DNA from: Citrus sinensis
Lineage: Eukaryota > Streptophyta > Magnoliopsida > Sapindales > Rutaceae
NCBI RefSeq assembly: GCF_022201045.2
Contig: NC_068559.1
Coordinates: 17,479,501-17,543,500 of the forward strand
Length of the DNA stretch: 64,000 bases
Direction: 5' to 3'
Each line of letters starts with the position of its first letter. Positions within the stretch are counted from its first letter, which is position 1. Shown one piece after another: positions 1-12,800 of the stretch. The notes under the pieces were generated by a model. The model had not been told where the DNA came from and did no database searches. It saw only the letters and a program-made list of their open reading frames with translations. The translations under genes and the position numbers were made by a program.

Positions 1-1911
1 TTGGGCATAAATCCTGATACACAAACTTATAATTCTTTGATTGAAGGGTGCTATCGAGAGAATAACATGGCTAAAGCTTATGAACTACTTGTTGACATGA
101 AGAAAAGGAACTTGTCACCGACTGCATATACCTGTAATGTGATAATTAATGGCCTATGTCGTTGTAGTGATCTGGAAGGGGCTTGTAGAGTTTTTGAGGA
201 GATGATTGCCTGTGGTTTGAAACCAAATAATTTCGTCTACACAACCCTTGTCCAAGCTCATCTTCGACAAAATAGATTTGAAGAAGCAATTAATATTTTA
301 AAGGGAATGACAGGTAAAGGTGTTTTGCCAGATGTGTTCTGCTACAATTCTCTTATATCTGGCCTTTGCAAGGCCAAAAAGATGGAAGATGCCAGGAATT
401 GCTTAGTTGAAATGACTGTGAATGGATTAAAGCCTAATTTGTATACCTATGGCGCTTTCATTCGTGAATATACAAAGACAGGCAACATGCAGGCTGCAGA
501 CAGATATTTCCAAGAGATGCTTAATTGTGGTATAGCTCCAAATGATATCATTTATACGACCCTAATTGATGGACACTGCAAAGAGGGTAATGTAAAGGAA
601 GCCTTTTCAACATTTAGATGTATGCTTGGACGAGGAATACTCCCAGATTTGAAGACTTATAGTGTCTTGATTCATGGTCTCTCAAGGTGTGGAAAAATTC
701 ATGAAGCGTTGGAGGTATTCTCTGAGCTCCAAGACAAAGGTTTGGTGCCTGATGTCATTACTTATAGTTCTCTTATTTCTGGTTTTTGTAAGCAAGGTTT
801 TATAAAGGAGGCTTTCCAACTTCATGAAAAGATGTGTGAGAGCGGTATTACTCCAAATATTGTTACTTATAATGCCTTGATCGATGGCTTGTGCAAGTCA
901 GGTGAGCTTGAGAGAGCTCGGGAGCTATTTGATGGAATCTTTGCAAAGGGTTTGACTCCTACGGTAGTGACTTATACTACAATTATTGATGGATACTGCA
1001 AATCTGGAAATTTAACTGAGGCATTTCAGTTAGTGAATGAGATGCCATCTAGGGGAGTTACACCTGATAATTTCGTTTACTGTACCCTTGTTGATGGATG
1101 CTGCAGAGATGGAAATATGGAGAAGGCTCTATCCTTGTTTTTGGAAATGGTGCAGAAGGGCTTAGCTTCGACTTCTTCTTTCAATGCTTTGCTTAATGGC
1201 TTATGTAAGTCACAGAAAATATTTGAAGCTAACAAGCTGTTGGAAGACATGGCTGATAAGCACATCACACCAAATCATGTGACTTACACAATTCTGATTG
1301 ATTATCACTGCAAGGCAGGAACCATGAAGGATGCAGAACACCTCTTAGTCGAGATGCAAAAAAGGGTTTTAAAACCGAATTTTAGAACGTATACTTCACT
1401 TTTACATGGTTATGCTGGGATAGGAAAAAGATCTGAGATGTTTGCACTTTTCGATGAGATGGTGGAAAGAGGGGTTGAGCCTGATGGAGTAATCTACAGC
1501 ATGATGGTTGATGCTTACTTGAAAGAAGGTAATATGATGAAAACTATTAAGCTAGTAGATGAAATGTTTCTCAGGGGTCTGGTTTTAAACCAAAATGTGT
1601 ACACTTCACTTGCAAATTCCCTATGCAAAGAGGAAGAATTTTATAAAGTGTTGAAGTTACTTGATGAAATGGGAGACAAAGAAATTAAGCTCAGTCATGC
1701 TACATGTTGCATTCTAATCTCTAGTGTTTATGAAGCAGGAAATATCGATAAAGCAACTAGATTTCTGGAGAGTATGATTAAGTTTGGATGGGTGGCAGAC
1801 TCCACTGTTATGATGGATTTAGTTAAACAAGACCAAAATGATGCAAACTCTGAGAACGCTAGTAATTCCTGGAAGGAAGCAGCAGCAATAGGAATCTCTG
1901 ATCAGGTGTAA
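1..1911 (+). CDS. P-class pentatricopeptide repeat protein, 3' part
   Basis: The frame is open from base 1 and ends at a TAA at 1909-1911, so the true start and probably a targeting peptide lie left of the window; the first codon is TTG, not ATG. The 636 visible residues are almost wholly about 17 tandem 35-residue PPR motifs, with recurring signatures such as VTYNALIDGLCKSG and a proline-aspartate or proline-asparagine near each repeat junction. Repeats stay close to 35 residues with no long or short variants and no E or DYW tail, which makes it P class. Such proteins bind single-stranded RNA in mitochondria or plastids and steer processing or stability; the RNA target cannot be read from here. 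One repeat near residue 380 is shortened by a residue or two. The last roughly 35 residues are not repeats. There is no intron in the visible part. It faces the AGD gene tail to tail. Confidence 0.93.
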   Translation: MGINPDTQTYNSLIEGCYRENNMAKAYELLVDMKKRNLSPTAYTCNVIINGLCRCSDLEGACRVFEEMIACGLKPNNFVYTTLVQAHLRQNRFEEAINILKGMTGKGVLPDVFCYNSLISGLCKAKKMEDARNCLVEMTVNGLKPNLYTYGAFIREYTKTGNMQAADRYFQEMLNCGIAPNDIIYTTLIDGHCKEGNVKEAFSTFRCMLGRGILPDLKTYSVLIHGLSRCGKIHEALEVFSELQDKGLVPDVITYSSLISGFCKQGFIKEAFQLHEKMCESGITPNIVTYNALIDGLCKSGELERARELFDGIFAKGLTPTVVTYTTIIDGYCKSGNLTEAFQLVNEMPSRGVTPDNFVYCTLVDGCCRDGNMEKALSLFLEMVQKGLASTSSFNALLNGLCKSQKIFEANKLLEDMADKHITPNHVTYTILIDYHCKAGTMKDAEHLLVEMQKRVLKPNFRTYTSLLHGYAGIGKRSEMFALFDEMVERGVEPDGVIYSMMVDAYLKEGNMMKTIKLVDEMFLRGLVLNQNVYTSLANSLCKEEEFYKVLKLLDEMGDKEIKLSHATCCILISSVYEAGNIDKATRFLESMIKFGWVADSTVMMDLVKQDQNDANSENASNSWKEAAAIGISDQV

Positions 1912-3886
1912 TCCAACCTGCTGGAAGAGAGAGCTATTATTTCCACCTGTCCTAACATTTTCTTTACTTTGTCAAATGGAATACAGTTGCTGACTCTATC
2001 AAGTACTGCAAACTCTCTATATTGGCCTTTGGTTTAGCAAAATGTGGTGGCAATCAATTATGAATCAAGTACATTGGGCAGTACTCACTGCTCGATGACT
2101 CTTCCTTGGGCAGTTCCGGTCAAAGGGTGAGTAAGCTACGTTGTCTGGCTTTGTCACTGGTTGCCCTTCCTTATCTGTGTTGCACCAAGTTCAAGGAGGA
2201 AGTTTGGCCTGTGGCTTTTCCAGGATCTTTCTTTTCTAGTGATTCCAGCTCCCATGCCAAAGATTCAATGCCCAAAACTGCCCTCTGAAGCCCTTCTGGC
2301 CAGGATATTCTGAATCCAACTGTTTAATGCCTTGTCAGATTTTTATTCTGGACAACAGAGTGAAAAGTTTCAATCAGAAGCTCATGCTTTTCACTCAGAA
2401 GTTCGTGAAAAGCTTCATTAAGAAGTTCATTGATTAATTGCCAAGGAAGCTCGCTCTAAACTAATCAAGGCCGATATTTCTTATAGGAACTAGGCACTTT
2501 TCCTTTTGTGTTGAAAATACTCTATGCCGTTATGTCCAGATCTTTACCCTTACTACATTTTCCTTTTCTTGGATGTTCAGTTTAAAGAAATCTTATGTTC
2601 TTTCTCAAATAATACTGCAGGGAACCACATTAGTAATTTTGTGGGTTGACTGCATCTTCCCGGACTATATTTTAAAGATTATTAGTTATTGAAGTAATCG
2701 TTAATCTATCATGATTGTGATATCTTGAGATAGTATTGTAGAAAGCATTGTAGTTGTCTTAATGAGATTGAAGATGCTGTAAATGAGCATTAAATAAAAC
2801 ATACTGCATTTATCTGTATTTATTATATTTTTAAGTATTTTGTTGCCTTATTGTAACATACATCTAATTCATTTTATCGTTTTTCAGTGTTGCTTTTTTT
2901 CTTTCCTTTTTTCTTTTTACGTAGTTTATTTTAAGTATGATAGTCGTTGTAACTAATTAATTAGAAATTTAGAATTAAAAGAGATGCGGCTGAATAAGAA
3001 AGACATGAGGCTCTATAATGAATAAACATTTCTCTGCTGTAAGAGACTGAAGATTTAATAATGAGAATTGATTTTTGTTGCGTTATGAGAGCAGCAACTT
3101 GCAACTTGCAACTTGCATCTAATTAATTTCATCTGTTTTAGTGTTACTTTTAATAATGAGGGAGCACTGCCAGACGGTAAAATTAAACGTTGCCATTTTA
3201 CAGTCGTGCTCATTAGATGAGCCAGATTCTAGAACAGTAGAACTAGTAAACACAGATAAAATATTCTGGGTTCCGGCTTTTCGTCGGAGCAGCCACCATA
3301 ACCCAAAAGTCTATTGAACAAACAATACGAGATGAACCCAATTTTTACTCCTGGGCTGGCCAGTGGCCACCGGGGAACCACTGCAATTACACAGATTTAG
3401 GTGTAACAAAAATTTACCTGTACATATTTTCGTGTTCCAAACTTTAGCTTTACATATTTTCGTGTTTCAACATCATGATCCACCAGAAGGTTTTCAAGAC
3501 TTGAAGAAAGAACAGATGATACGTATAGACATATGAATATACTTTTCTAGGAAAAAATTGATGACGATCAGCCATTGAAACGGGATGACTTCTGCTTTCA
3601 ACTTCCGAGTGCTCGATTTACATATTTGACTGGTGCAGTTGGTTTGATCTCCCTATCATGTGATATTGTATGTCTTGGGTACTGGGACCTAAATCCTAAC
3701 AAAAGATTATGAGATTTATCCTGGAGGCTGAAAAAAAAACCTACAAAGGAGCCTCGTTGAACATAACCCTCTTATTGTCTTCAATCCGAATGACAAAATT
3801 ACAAATATTTCCTGGAAGCCAGTATGACTACTTTGTCTCCCCATTTTTCATTGGAATCTCCTTTTTTTTCCCCCTATCTTAATGCG
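1912..3886. other. Convergent intergenic region with PPR 3' UTR
   Basis: No convincing gene. The first several hundred bases are probably the 3' untranslated region of the PPR gene. A 60-codon open frame at 2106-2288 starts at TTG, resembles no family I know and is best read as chance. The rest is AT-rich spacer, with the short direct repeat gcaacttgcaacttgca near 3100. Confidence 0.6.
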
Positions 3887-6800
3887 TCATCCATTTGTGC
3901 TAGTTAAGAGAGTGACAATCTCATTGTCACGGAGGTCAGATTTTGATATGAGCTTATGTGCAGTATTACCATCTTCATCTATGGCATGTGGATCAGCTCC
4001 CCTGCAAAAAGGGGAGATAAATGATAAAACAGATAATTATGGTACTAACAGCTTCAACGAGCTGTGCTATAACTTAACTAATACAATAAAGTGATTTGAA
4101 CACAAATCCACTTGATCAACCATTAAGAGACAGAGACACCATTCATTTCAAAGCTTAACTTATCAAAAGGTTCAGTGAGGGTAGCTAAACTCTAATGGTC
4201 ATGAAAGATAATTGATGCTCTCAACATTATTGGTTGAACAACCAATTAATGTGGGCGCATATGAGCATATTGGCTACTCAGTAGAACTAACAGCCACAAT
4301 AGTCTCTTACATTTTCTTTGAAAGAAATCCTACTAAAAAGCTGGAAGAATTAGATAAAAAGTCAGAAGAAACAGAATTTGAGAAAAAGAAATGTCAGCTA
4401 ATTCTGAATGTCAAACATAAGGTTATGGAGAAGCCCATTTGAAGGTGACACCAACAGCAAATTTACCATTGATAGGCAGAGACGGAGCTGGAAATATAGT
4501 TTACAGGGGGGCAAGTTCAGAATGAATTCAATATAATGGTTCACAACTTCAACTCCTGGGAGCATTTCAATTAAGTTCATGAAGACAGGAGCTAAATTCT
4601 TCAAGTCATGGGGGCATTTCAATTAAGTTTACAAGAGCAGGGGCTTAAATAATGGATGCAATGTACGATCTTATAATCAACTGGGGGCAGCTGCCCCCAC
4701 TTGTGTATGCTAGCTCCGTCCTTGTTGATAGCAATGGGAAGGACCAAAATTTGGTCAGAACAGAGAGCCCAATCGGTCAGAACAGAGAGCCCAATCGGAG
4801 TCCTTGAGAAATCATTTCTCAAGGTTATGACGACTTTTTTCCCAACACAATACTTAGGTTGGCAGGGGATTTGGTTTCTTGACCGCATAGGATTTCTTTA
4901 TGCCACTATCCTTATATTTGAAGTACAGTGGTTGATTAATCATCTTGAGAGGCTGAAACCTCTTTTTTCATAAATTAATCATCATCAAGGGGCTGAAACT
5001 TTATTATTATTATTTTTTTTTGGAACTGAAAATGCAGATTGAGGGTTATGCAGCCCTCTACCCGATAACAATTCTGTTAACCAGTCATAGGAAATATGGT
5101 ACAAGTTAGACTAGTGACTCCTTGGGTATCTTGTAATTTCTTTCAGATCCTCTGTTTCATGTTTTCCTCCAAGTTTATATATGATACTTGGGCTCTCGGG
5201 GGAGGATGGGAGGGGAGAGGGTGTGTGATGGGGGTTCCGTGTAAAAAGCTCTAACTGCTACATTGTCTTGGGTGTTCATTGTGTTGTGTATTTCCTTGCT
5301 ACTTGAAAAATCTTCTGCACTTTGTGAAGCTAGGAAAGTCTCAATTTGATGGAATTATAGGATAGCAGCAGTTTTGTGGATAATTTGGTTGGATAAAATC
5401 AAGAGGTGTTTTCAGTAGTCTTGAGAAAAAGATGTCAAATACTTTTGGGACTAAACTGATTTTCTTGCATTCTTATGGGCACCAAAGGCATCAAAGCTTC
5501 TACCTTCTGACATTCATTTGTTTCTCACTCACCATAATTTGGAGGTAGGAGTCAAATGATTCTTGTTTTGAAGAGCTTACTTCTTATGGCTGTCTTTAGC
5601 AGATGTCCATACTCAGACTTGTGTGTACCTCTGGTTCATTTAAATTATGAAGTTTTGCCTCTTTACTAAAATGTTCTGTTTCTCATCCCCAATGACCCAA
5701 AAAAGAAAAGGGAAAAAAAAAAATTCCTGATTGGAGACTTAACAAAAGGGCATGAAGAAAATGAAGAATTACCTTGCAAGTAGCAGTTTCGCAATTGCGG
5801 GTTTCCTGCTGATAATACAATGATGCAGCGGCGTTCTACCTCTTGAATCAGAAACATTTATTTTTGCACCATACTGTAGGAGAAGCTCCACCATGCCAAT
5901 GTCAGCATTTAAACATGCAAGGTGAAGCAGTGAACAGCCATCAGAAGCCTCTTCTATGAGCTCATCTCCACTTCTATGCATTGAGTTCAAATAGCTCAAA
6001 GGATCATCCAAAGTGTCACCATCAAAGCAATCAATTTTTTTATCATCCCTTTCATGCTCTTCCATTTCCATCACAGTGGCCAAAGGCAAGCGTTTACCAT
6101 ATGAAGCTTGCCCATGGATGGCATTGACATTTGGTTCAGAGCAGATTATATGGCGGTAAACTGCTTTCTTGTCATTATCACGGACACTTTCCCACAACTG
6201 CTGTGCCACTGAAAGAAGGTGGTGATGGTCCTTTCTCTTATGAACAAAAATTTTCTCAGCATACTGCATGTAGAGAAAACCATCAACTCTCGGTCCCAAA
6301 TGATATACTTTTACCATAGAGATGCATGTAAACCACAAAACTTATCACACTGTAAAAGGAGGTCGGGTGAATGTAGAAACTTGATAACTTTAAACAAACA
6401 GCTGAAAACTTGGTGGAGAGACTGATACATGTCAGTGGAAAATGCAAGTAAACTAGTCATTGGATTTAATAGCTAAGTCAAAAAACAAGGAGGAAATGAT
6501 CAATATCAAGAACCGCGAGAAGAGCACATTAAACTAAGAATCCATGATGCTCGTTCCTCTTGGGTTGGGACACACCGGACTGACCGGAGTTAGGTAGGGG
6601 CTTGGTTTATATTTATATAATATTAAAAAAAAAAAAAGCAGAGCAGAGGTATCCATAAAAGGACAGCCAACTGGTCATGAGGTGATGGGGAATCTATGGT
6701 TATTTTTAGAAGTGACAAGAGGGTATACTTGTAAGTATAAAAATGTGTTGCCAATTATTCAACTACCAACTAAGAGAAGAGGTGGGTGGAAGAAAAAATG

Positions 6801-9800
6801 GAAGAAAGAAGCTACCAAAATCAAGCACAGAAAGCAGAGCAAGAAGAATCAAACTAGCTCACAAGGTTTCATATTTTGATTAACCAAATTAATGTCATAT
6901 CTTTTTTAAAATTTTTAAGATTCTTTTTCTCATTAAATAAAAAACTGAAGAAATTACATGTGATTAAAAATCAAAATCACCAAGCAGTTGGTTGGATAAG
7001 AATATTCAATGGGTAATATAACAATGCTTATAATTGAATACAACAAATAGAGTTCTCTTAACTTCAGAAGCTGGTTCAGGCAAACAATATTCATAAGCTA
7101 TAAGCCGTTGTGAGAGAAAGAGGAAATGAGAAGGGAGAAATTGAGTTCTTTGTAGTGTTACCTTTGCATGAATATACTGCTCTTTTACTGAAATGGAATC
7201 ATCAGGATTGGGTTTTCTCACAATAAACCGTTTCTGTTTGTCAGTCCTCGAAAAGCTAAACCACAGAACTAACAACTTATTAGAACAGAAACAAACTTCG
7301 CAATCAGATCAAGGTATCCATCACTTACCCCATATGCCTCTCATCAGTTAAGGAATTATTTCCAATACGCAACAACTCCTCCCAGACTGAGTTTGCATAG
7401 ATATTTCCCAGTGACTGAAACAAATTTAGGACAGATGGTTCCCACACTTTAACATCAAGTGTCAGTGATCTCACCTGCATTGAAGTTTATCAAGGAGAGC
7501 TGCATTAATAAAAAATAAAAATGGAAGGAGACTTTCAATTAGGTTTAAGCCTCACAATTTAAACGTCCTATGCAATCCATGTGGTTTTCCTCATGACCTA
7601 TGCAATCCATGTGGTTTTCCTCAGGAAACATTTAAATGAAAATTACCAATCCCTGAACATGAAAAGAGGTGAGGTCCCCTAAAGAAACCTTCATGACTTA
7701 CTTTTGATATATGAACTCCAAGATTACGATGAACACCAGAGCATTGAATACATATAAGAACACCGAGGTTTAGGGATGCCCAATCTGGTTCAGATGCACC
7801 ACAATCAGCACACTTGTTATTCCCGTATACTCTTCTTAACAAATCAATTGGCTTCTCATTCTTAACAATATATTCCAGGTCACCCAAACTTTTTGATGAA
7901 TGCAAATGATCTCCACCGGTAATGTTTTTAGATGCATGTTCCTCAATTGTTGTCTGATCAACATAAGGGGAATCCACCAAGAGGCCACTTTCACGGATGA
8001 AGCAACGATCAAAGCTTTCTTTAGGACCAGAAGAAAGACACTGACGTATAATAGAATTGTGATAATTCAGATAATTTAGAGATATCAATGACTACATATA
8101 ATGATAACATGCTTAACATTTACCCTCTCAGGTGTTTGGAAACTTAGTAGGGAAGCAATTACTCCATTTATTTTTTCGATCCAGTCCATTTGGTCCAGAG
8201 TATTCTCTGCCTACATTACGAAGGAAACACAAATAAGATCTGCTGATTAATATTGACATATTCCTATGATCCAGTAAGTATTTGCAAAAACAATTACCCT
8301 CAACTTTGGATTCCAGGTTCCATAATGAATTCACAAGTTTTATGCACATGTTGGATGTTGAACGGATACCTGCAAAGTATATACTTTTGTTGGAGAGATG
8401 ATCCTGAAACAGAATCTTAAATCTGACTGATCAGCATCGGGCTTAATTGTGGAGGTCAAAAGATTCACAGTGTGACGTGCAACAGATTTTTCATCATGTA
8501 CACCACCGTGGTAATGGGAAGAAAGCCATCGACTCAGCAACCCCTGACTAGTTTCAGAGGGATTACTTCTCTGTATAGCAGACTGACTCCCAGCTGCCTG
8601 AAATTGCATACTCACATTTAACATGGAAGGGGAGACTTGAAGAGAAGGATTGTCCAGTTAATTAAATTACAAGTAATCTTCCAGCCAACAACTCACTGAA
8701 TTCCAGCTCCAAGGTTTACGGTAATAGTACAACAGCCCTCGACTATCAAGTACAAAAAATCTTCTTTTCCAGTCAGCTCTCAAATTTGATGATCGTTTTG
8801 AGAGATACCCTTGTTTAATGGTTTGAACCTGAAAATTTGTAGCATTGGCTTAAAGATGTAAAGGTTGAAACAACTGCAGTTGAGTCTAAAAAATCGAAAA
8901 TCAAATCAGAAAATACCTTTCCTTTCACAGCAGATTGCATAGCTGCCTCTATCAATTTATTTGAATTCCTTGGAAAAGGTTTTACATCGTCTCCACTAGG
9001 AGAACCAAGAGAACCATTTAAACATTGCCTACTTTCTCGATCAATCTGCTTAAGATAGTCCTGCATCCTTTGATGAAGAGATGCCTGCTCATAGTCAGAA
9101 CATTCTCTTGATTGCTGTGCATAAGCCAGAACCTGAAAACCCAACAGCCAAAAATTTAACACTGACCAATTTAAAAGAAAAAATATATATTTTTACAACG
9201 AAAAAGGGGGAATTGAAGACAACTTTGTTGCTAGCAGCCAACAGTGAGACAATGTGCCACTCGGCGCAGACATTCAAGGGAACAGGAGATCAGCAGAAAG
9301 TGCTGGGCTTATTGCAGTGTCTGGCTAACTGAGAAGTTACAAGTCATAACCAAAGAAAGTAACAAGAATTGAGTGCCTGCAGGCTATTTATTAACAATTA
9401 TAGGGCTATCTTTCCATTCGTTCAGTTTGGCTAGAAAATTTCCTATCCATAGAAAGGATTGCTAGAACTGCACGGGATGTTGATGTTGAGAAGGTATTAG
9501 ACCAAAATGGTACCAATTTGATAGTCCAAATATATTCAACCAGTGAATGAAAGTTTATGATTTCATTATCCAAAGGGCTTTAGAGATGATTCCCTTCATA
9601 TTTATAGGTACTGACGATAAAGTCCTTGTGGATTTGTCAGACCTGGTTAATTAAGTAAAAAAGATAGCATTTCACACCATCTCAGAGAAAACAAAACTAG
9701 AGAATCAGACCTGGTTAATAAATGGCTCCATCTGATGTAGCAGCTCATATCCCTGAGAGGAACAAAGTTTCAGAAGCTACGCAAGTATATTATTTCTTAT

Positions 9801-12800
9801 GGGAAGAGGAGGCTGACTTTTGAGCTCATAATCATATTGTACCTGTTTGAAGAATCGAAGGTGAGCATCCATTGTCCCACCAACAGCCTCCAACAACTCA
9901 AACCTCTTTTTCGCTTCAACATTAGAGAGAGCACCAACCTGAATATGGAAAAGCATGCAATATATAAGAGTTGCCTACCCTAGACGACATAGTTACTTAG
10001 TTGCACCGAGTTTCCTTGTTAAAATAAATGTACCAGATTGAAGCGAGCTTGCTCAAATGAGGTTCTTGCATTGTGAAGATCCTGGAATCTCAACCAAATT
10101 AGAATTTTAAAAACGTACCTGTGTAAACTACCAATTAGCTAATCAATCTATCCATTAGAACAAACATAAGTTATGTTTTAAATAGTTGATATACGTCCTC
10201 TATGACAACAGCTACATCCATCCTTGTGCTCTTCCTCAATGAAAGAAACTTCTCACGTGCCTGCAATACAAAATTACCATCACCATTGAATGCCACTGTA
10301 AAGAAGATACTGGCCATATAGCACCAACATGACACATTTCTCCATACAAGTTAGCCACAAGTTCATTGTAAAACTATTCCAATTTTCTGAAACGAACCTC
10401 AAGATGCTCATATTACTCGAGATGATTTTATAGTAAAATTAGGACTATCTTAAAGATCCCTTTCTCGATTTCACAGAACCTAGTATAAGAATCCAAATAT
10501 TGAACATATTATCAGGTAGATTTAGAAACTTTTCTATATTGAACATATTATCAGGTAGATTTAGAAACTTTTCTTCCAATTCCATTGTTCTTCTTATTTT
10601 GGTTTGCAATCAAGAGTTTGAAGACAAATGTGTCAATATGTGCATGGTACATTTATTAAATTAAAAAAATATTCAGGGGAACCCATAGATATTTTAACTA
10701 GATTCTAAACTATCCAAATAATTTATTGAACCATTGAGATATTTGAACAAACTTAAAAGGAACATACATATACACAAACATATTATATATGTGTCAACCT
10801 ATGAAATTTCAAGAAAGTCATGACTATAAATCAAAGTGCAATCACCAAGGATAGAAGGCATGTTGATGCTAGCGAGAATCTATATCTATCAGCAATGCAA
10901 AAATATATGAAAAGTTCTGGAGAAAGTGAGCAAGCATGAATACAGAAGAGTACTCAAACAAGTAATAAGTTCTCAAATTATCAACTCTTGTGATTTGGAA
11001 TCCACCTGATCATATATAAGGGAAGCCTTGTCAAAACGTTTTCGGGCCTCCTGCACCAATTTGAGAGTACTGAAAAATGAATCTCTTTGGAAACACAACC
11101 GGAAAATAGAACTCATAAAAAGATAAGAACAAATCAAAGAAGGAGCTAATTATAATTCGAAATGGTTAATGTTAAAAATAAATCTAAAAAGATTATAACT
11201 CTAGGTACCGTGTAATAGAGGACTTAAACTGGAGAATAGAAACAGACCAACTTCACAGTTTGTTATCTTGAAATAAAAATCTTCGTAATTACAACTTTTT
11301 TAACATTGTATTACAAAGGCAATGAAGCAAAGGGCAAGTTTAAAGTCTGTGGATGTGCAATACAGATAGAAACTCTGTGTTTTTTTTTTTTTTTTTTTTT
11401 TGGGGTGGCGAAATCTTATAATCATATAGATCCTATACTACTTATAAAATCTGATCAGTATTCTATTGCGTAGATCTGCAATCTTAAGGGATTCTTTTTT
11501 GTCAACACCTTGTTCACTTTTGTACATGTATTTTTTTCTTAATAGAAGTTTCTTTGTTTCCTAAATGAAATAAAAACGAAAAAGAAATGAGAAAATCAGA
11601 CAACACATAAGTTACTACTACCATATGTATAAACATACCTATTTTTTTAGATGCAATGTGTATGCACAAAAATATACAAATTTTCTCTTACAAAAAGATG
11701 AAGGCATGGAAACAGAAAAGATATTGGGTAAGGAATTAAGTTTTATGTCAGACAATGAAAAGCTCGAGGATGCAATTTATTTTGGCCATCCCACAAAAGT
11801 GTTGATAAAATGCATCATTATTGTTCTTCATGTGGTGCTAAATTGTGTGATCTTAAAATGAATGAAGACTACATGTTGTTTCTTATCAATCTCTTTAGTG
11901 ACCAATAGGATGACCAACAGGATTGTCCCAAAAAATAAAAAATAAAAATCCCATTCATTATCTGTTTCTTAGGAAGATGCATTGATCTATTTTTTCAAGT
12001 CTATGACCTCAAGCAGCGGATTGATCATACAAAGTTAGACACTGAGATGATATAGAGTTGAAAATTCAATTAAAACACCGTGTTCATGGGATTAATCATG
12101 ATATCATAAGATACTTTAAGCCCCGTCAAGCTTAGGCCTCTGTCTTAAGGATGGAACTCAGTATGCAAGAGAAGGGATCACCTTCATGCATGTGCACAAT
12201 CTAGAATGTGGAAATATAATGTCCATCACATTAACACTGTATGCAGCACTCAGGTTCTTTAGGACAATGTCTTAACAATTTCATAAATGAACTTCAGCAA
12301 GTTCTGAAAGCTTTATAGAAAATCAGTGAAATGAAAATTATTATCTTTATCACAAAAGAGACGGCCTATAACTTTCCAACCAATCTGAGTAATAAAGTGA
12401 AAACTTAAGAACAAAACCAGGTGGGCTTGGTCTAAAATGAGCTAAACGTATTCCATGGAAACGAATCTTACGATTGGAATCAAAGTTGGACTTAACTGTG
12501 GTGTCCATCCAATCTCATGGCCTTGATAACTCTTTAATTCAATAATTATTCATGATGTAACTGAAAACTAAAAATAAGGTGTTAATTATATTTGCCAAAG
12601 ACCCAACTCAAATAAGATTATCAAATTTACCACTATTTATCCCACTCATACAAGTAAAATAAAATCTAATCCAGCTTAAATAAGGAAAAAAAAATATCAC
12701 CTTAATAAATTCTAATTTCAACAGAGGTTGTCCTATATCAGAAAAATGCAAGAATAAAACTATGTGGGTTTATCCTGAAACAACAATATCATATTGTGCA

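Noticed and set aside
3882..4094. 70-codon plus-strand frame
   Set aside because: It runs antisense across the last coding exon of the AGD gene and has no protein-like features of its own.
9081..9332. 83-codon plus-strand frame
   Set aside because: It straddles an AGD exon edge and intron on the opposite strand; shadow.
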